Positions 61,178-64,000 of a stretch of DNA of 64,000 nucleotides are shown here, in pieces. The notes beneath the pieces were generated by a model, which saw nothing but the letters and a program-made list of their open reading frames with translations, was not told where the DNA came from and ran no database searches. The stretch is from positions 62,001-126,000 of the forward strand of contig NZ_JAJSAX010000008.1 in the NCBI RefSeq assembly GCF_021261315.1. Reading direction: 5' to 3'. Origin of the DNA: Epilithonimonas sp. JDS. GTDB lineage: Bacteria; Bacteroidota; Bacteroidia; Flavobacteriales; Weeksellaceae. Numbering within the stretch: the stretch's first letter is position 1; each line of letters starts with the position of its first letter. The translations under genes and the position numbers were made by a program.

Positions 61178-62206
61178 ATGATAGAACTTTTAAACGTCAC
61201 CAAAAGTTTTAAGACCAAAAATAAGACGATCCAGGCTTTGGCAGACGTTTCTTTGACGGTTGAAAAAGGCGAGATCTTTGGCGTCATCGGAACTTCCGGC
61301 GCCGGGAAAAGTACGCTGATCCGCTGTGTGAACCTTCTTGAAAAACCGAACGCTGGAAAAGTGATTGTCGATAATATTGAACTGACAAAATTGTCTGATG
61401 CTCAACTGACCTTGGAACGAAGAAAGATCGCAATGATCTTCCAGCATTTCAATTTGTTGTCTTCTCGAACGGTCTTTGACAATATTGCATTTCCGTTGGA
61501 ATTGGAGGGAAAATCCAAATCTGAAATCAGGGAAAAGGTGAATGGCCTTTTGGAACTTGTTGGACTGAATGAAAAGGCAAAGGATTACCCAGCCAATCTT
61601 TCCGGTGGACAAAAACAAAGAGTCGCGATTGCCAGAGCTTTGGCCAATGACCCGAAGGTTTTGCTTTGTGATGAGGCGACAAGTGCACTGGATCCGGCAA
61701 CCACCAAATCGATTTTGAAATTGCTGAAATCCATCAATCAAAAATTGAACCTGACAATCCTTCTGATCACTCACGAAATGGAAGTCATCAAGACGATCTG
61801 CGATAAAGTAGCGGTCATCGATCACGGAAAACTGGCGGAACAAGGCAATGTGGAACAGATCTTCACCAATCCGCAACAGGAAATAACGAAAGGATTTATC
61901 CAGTCTTCTCTTAATATCGAATTGCCTTTGGTCTATCAAAATTCATTGAGCAGTGTTGATAGCGGAAATAGCAATCCGCTTGTGAAATTTATGCTGACCG
62001 GAAACAACGACCAGAGTTTTGTCATCAGTAACTTGTTTGAAAAATTTCAGGTCAAAGCGAAAGTGATCAGTGCGCAACTGGAATATGTTGGCAATCTGAG
62101 TTTTGGCGTTTTGCTCGTGGAATTGCAGGGCAAAAATATCAACAAGGCTTTGGCTTATTTGGAAAATGAATATTCTAACACAGAAATTTTAGGTTATGTC
62201 GGATAG
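61178..62206 (+). CDS. metN: MetN, methionine ABC importer ATP-binding protein
   Basis: 342 residues. The ATPase domain has Walker A GTSGAGKST, Q-loop IFQHFNLLSSRTVFDN, signature NLSGGQKQRVAIARAL, Walker B VLLCDEATSALDPATT and the switch histidine in LITHEMEV. The C-terminal region (about 260-342) is the regulatory NIL domain (SFVISNLFEKFQVKAKVIS) that senses methionine in E. coli MetN. metI overlaps by 11 bp and metQ follows, the complete importer. Confidence 0.95.
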   Translation: MIELLNVTKSFKTKNKTIQALADVSLTVEKGEIFGVIGTSGAGKSTLIRCVNLLEKPNAGKVIVDNIELTKLSDAQLTLERRKIAMIFQHFNLLSSRTVFDNIAFPLELEGKSKSEIREKVNGLLELVGLNEKAKDYPANLSGGQKQRVAIARALANDPKVLLCDEATSALDPATTKSILKLLKSINQKLNLTILLITHEMEVIKTICDKVAVIDHGKLAEQGNVEQIFTNPQQEITKGFIQSSLNIELPLVYQNSLSSVDSGNSNPLVKFMLTGNNDQSFVISNLFEKFQVKAKVISAQLEYVGNLSFGVLLVELQGKNINKALAYLENEYSNTEILGYVG

Positions 62207-62849
62207 TATTATCAATTTGTTATTTCAAGGAACGATAGAAACGATTGTGATGACCTTGGTTTCTGGATTTTTCGGATTTCTATTAGGATTACCAACAGGA
62301 ATTTTCTTATTCCTGACAAGAAAAGGCCAATTGTTGGAGAACAAAGTTTCTCACCAGGTGGTTTCTGTAATCGTGAATATTTTCCGTTCGATCCCATTCA
62401 TCATCTTAATTGTTTGGATGATCCCATTCACCAGAACAATTGTTGGAACATCGATCGGTGTGGCGGCCGCTTTGGTCCCTCTGAGTGTTGGTTCGGCTCC
62501 ATTTATTGCAAGATTGGTAGAAAATAGCTTGCTGGAAATCCCTTCCGGATTGATAGAAGCGGCAAGATCGATGGGCGCAAAACCGTTGCAGATCATCCGA
62601 AAAGTGCTTTTGCCGGAAGCTTTGCCATCATTAATCAATAATGTCAGTATCACTTTGATCACACTCGTAGGTTACTCTGCAATGGGTGGCGCAGTTGGCG
62701 CTGGCGGACTGGGACAAGTTGGTTATCAATATGGCTACATCGGCTATGATTTTGCGGTGATGAATTCGGTCTTGGTATTACTGATCATTCTGGTTTTCAT
62801 CATTCAATTGGCGGGAGATTTCCTTTCGAAAAAATTTAATCACAGATAA
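62196..62849 (+). CDS. metI: MetI, methionine ABC importer permease
   Basis: 217 residues, five transmembrane segments. The permease ends of the family are clear: ETIVMTLVSGFFGFLLGLPTG and the EAA loop region LIEAARSMGAKPLQIIRKVLLPEALPSLI, then GYSAMGGAVGAGGLG. It overlaps metN by 11 bp, so translation is coupled. Confidence 0.95.
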   Translation: MSDSIINLLFQGTIETIVMTLVSGFFGFLLGLPTGIFLFLTRKGQLLENKVSHQVVSVIVNIFRSIPFIILIVWMIPFTRTIVGTSIGVAAALVPLSVGSAPFIARLVENSLLEIPSGLIEAARSMGAKPLQIIRKVLLPEALPSLINNVSITLITLVGYSAMGGAVGAGGLGQVGYQYGYIGYDFAVMNSVLVLLIILVFIIQLAGDFLSKKFNHR

Positions 62850-62860
62850 AAAATTAAAAA

Positions 62861-63661
62861 ATGAACTTAAAAAAAATAGCACTTGCCTTCGCAATTATAT
62901 CATTAATGGCTTGTGGCAAAAAAGAATCAAACCCGAATGTTTTAAAAGTGGGAATTGCATCCGGACCTGAACAAGGTTTGGCAGAAGAAGCTAAAAAAGT
63001 CGCCAAAGCAAAATATGGTTTGGATGTAGAATTGGTAAGTTTCAATGATTACGTCGTTCCAAACGAAGCTTTGAGCCAAGGTGATGTGGATGTGAACGCG
63101 TTTCAACACCTGCCTTACCTGGAAGAGCAATCCAGACAACGAGGCTACAAATTGGCTGTTGTCGGGAAAACTTTTGTTTATCCAATTGTGGCTTATTCTA
63201 AAAAAATCAAGTCCATTTCAGAATTGAAACCGGGACAAACCATTGTGATTCCAAATGATCCGACTAATGGTGGAAGATCACTGTTATTGCTTCAGAAGCA
63301 AGGATTAATTAAATTAAAAGAAGGCATTGGACTATTACCAAAAGTCGCAGACATCACAGAAAATCCGAAGAATTTCAGAATTCTGGAATTGGAAGCGCCA
63401 CAGATCCCAAGGGTTTTGGAAGACAAAGAAGTGGTGCTGGCGATCATCAATAATAATTTTGCAGCCCAAGCTGGCCTGGATCCAGAAAAAGAAGGCCTTT
63501 TCACAGAAGATAAAGATTCGCCTTACGCCAATTTGATCGTTTCCAGAGAAGACAACAAAAATGACGAGAAGATCAAAAAATTCGTCAAAGCCTATCAATC
63601 TCCGGAAGTAGAGGCCGTTGCCAAGCAGACCTTCAAAGGAGGCGCTGTGAAAGCGTGGTAA
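62861..63661 (+). CDS. metQ: MetQ, methionine-binding lipoprotein
   Basis: 266 residues, NlpA/MetQ family. Lipoprotein signal: AIISLMACGKKE (lipid Cys near residue 18). Binding-domain motifs: LKVGIASGPEQGLAEEAKKVAK, EALSQGDVDVNAFQHLPYLEEQ, IVIPNDPTNGGRSLLLLQKQGLIKL and AIINNNFAAQAGLDPEK. It is the last gene of the importer and is followed by a terminator. Confidence 0.95.
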   Translation: MNLKKIALAFAIISLMACGKKESNPNVLKVGIASGPEQGLAEEAKKVAKAKYGLDVELVSFNDYVVPNEALSQGDVDVNAFQHLPYLEEQSRQRGYKLAVVGKTFVYPIVAYSKKIKSISELKPGQTIVIPNDPTNGGRSLLLLQKQGLIKLKEGIGLLPKVADITENPKNFRILELEAPQIPRVLEDKEVVLAIINNNFAAQAGLDPEKEGLFTEDKDSPYANLIVSREDNKNDEKIKKFVKAYQSPEVEAVAKQTFKGGAVKAW

Positions 63662-63690
63662 AACTTCTATTTTATATCTAGTTTTTTAAG

Positions 63691-63723
63691 TTGGTGGTTC
63701 AGATTGAATCGCCAATTTTTTTT
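63691..63723 (+). terminator. terminator after metQ
   Basis: 11-bp stem (63691-63701 and 63705-63715: TTGGTGGTTC with GAATCGCCAA and two G-U pairs), followed by eight Ts. The GGTTCAGATTGAATC core looks superficially like a tRNA arm but is only this stem. Confidence 0.85.
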
Positions 63724-63873
63724 ATTAAATTAACCAAAATCGATTATGGCTTCAGAATCATCAAACTAAACTAGCAATAAAAATCAGCTGCAAATCAATC
63801 TTGTAAAGCGAAACCACAGCATTCTTCAATTATGATTTAAATCATTTTGTTATTTTTATTAGTTCTAAATAAA

Positions 63874-63881
63874 TATGTTTG
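63874..63881 (+). promoter_or_regulatory. -7 box before the terminal secreted-protein gene
   Basis: TATGTTTG, 16 nt before the ATG at 63898, with a TTTG (63846-63849) 24 nt upstream, slightly far. Confidence 0.4.
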
Positions 63882-63897
63882 CAAAAAATTAAATTAT

Positions 63898-64000
63898 ATG
63901 CTTAATAAATATCTTTGTTTAGGACTGTTTGCTGCTTTTGTAAACACCAATGCACAAAACTGCACACCGCAAGCTGCAGGAAATAATGTGGGCGATAACG
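63898..64000 (+). CDS. secreted protein (5' end only)
   Basis: The first 34 codons of a plus-strand gene running off the window. The N-terminus LNKYLCLGLFAAFVNTNAQNC is a signal peptide (cleavage near NAQ), followed by TPQAAGNNVGDN. Such short, Asn/Gly-rich openings are common in secreted or surface proteins of Bacteroidota, but nothing more can be said. Confidence 0.6.
   Translation, partial: MLNKYLCLGLFAAFVNTNAQNCTPQAAGNNVGDN

Noticed and set aside
61190..61939. A 249-codon minus-strand frame opposite metN
   Set aside because: It lies wholly within the metN coding region, whose Walker and signature motifs are clear. Its translation is cysteine- and phenylalanine-rich without family resemblance.
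63691..63723. GGTTCAGATTGAATC resembles a tRNA T-arm
   Set aside because: No acceptor stem, anticodon arm or CCA is nearby, and the segment forms a plain terminator after metQ.

Overview
The window is chromosomal DNA of a low-GC member of the Bacteroidota, most likely family Weeksellaceae and close to Chryseobacterium. Four things point there: the murein/division gene order with a PASTA-ended FtsI and a short FtsL; TonB-dependent receptors, a DUF5689 lipoprotein and other Bacteroidota-only families; type III glutamine synthetase and the exosortase XrtF pair; and promoters of the Bacteroidota type (TTTG or TTG, about 20 nt, then TAnnTTTG) in place of E. coli-like boxes. No rRNA, tRNA, CRISPR array, prophage or insertion sequence was recognised. 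Genus and species are inference.

Layout. 1-10,561: the leftward division/cell-wall (dcw) cluster mraZ-rsmH-ftsL-ftsI-murE-mraY-murD-ftsW-murG, cut in the last codons of murG. It is headed by three GTGG boxes at exact 10-bp spacing in front of mraZ. 10,845-15,129: a nitroreductase, then nadB, a YhcG/DUF1016 PD-(D/E)XK nuclease and nadC packed as one transcription unit. 15,190-20,495: a TonB-dependent receptor, a small membrane protein, asd and a cation-diffusion transporter. 20,492-22,889: a leftward run of an outer-membrane barrel, a lipoprotein, the XrtF-associated protein and exosortase XrtF. 22,949-32,435: a sugar-kinase-like phosphotransferase, an NlpC/P60 lipoprotein, glnA type III, a DUF6909-like protein, DUF445, a class C serine hydrolase and a TetR regulator. 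32,633-35,055: tatD-like, tcdA, rnpA and DUF4126. 35,110-40,879: a divergent secretion/uptake locus (DUF5689 lipoprotein plus TonB receptor facing a secreted endonuclease/exonuclease/phosphatase protein). 41,165-50,703: a DUF6146 lipoprotein, prfA, a small membrane protein, fumC, an ABC exporter pair, dnaB, rnhA and a bestrophin. 50,792-60,739: comM/yifB, manC, a SprT-like protein, a TPR histidine kinase with its response regulator, a GNAT acetyltransferase, engB, an alpha/beta hydrolase, two small proteins and a SpmAB-type transporter. 61,178-63,661: metN-metI-metQ for methionine uptake, behind a structured leader. 63,898-64,000: the first codons of a secreted protein.

Most genes are housekeeping. 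The less explained parts are the nuclease embedded between nadB and nadC with a 45-bp internal tandem repeat, the XrtF pair with no visible substrate, two leader regions (upstream of metN and of the NlpC gene) with RNA-like structure, three families of short dispersed intergenic repeats, and a recurring arrangement in which the -7 promoter box ends only 3-6 nt before the ATG (mraZ, xrtF, phosphotransferase, tetR, tatD, dnaB), which predicts leaderless mRNAs.
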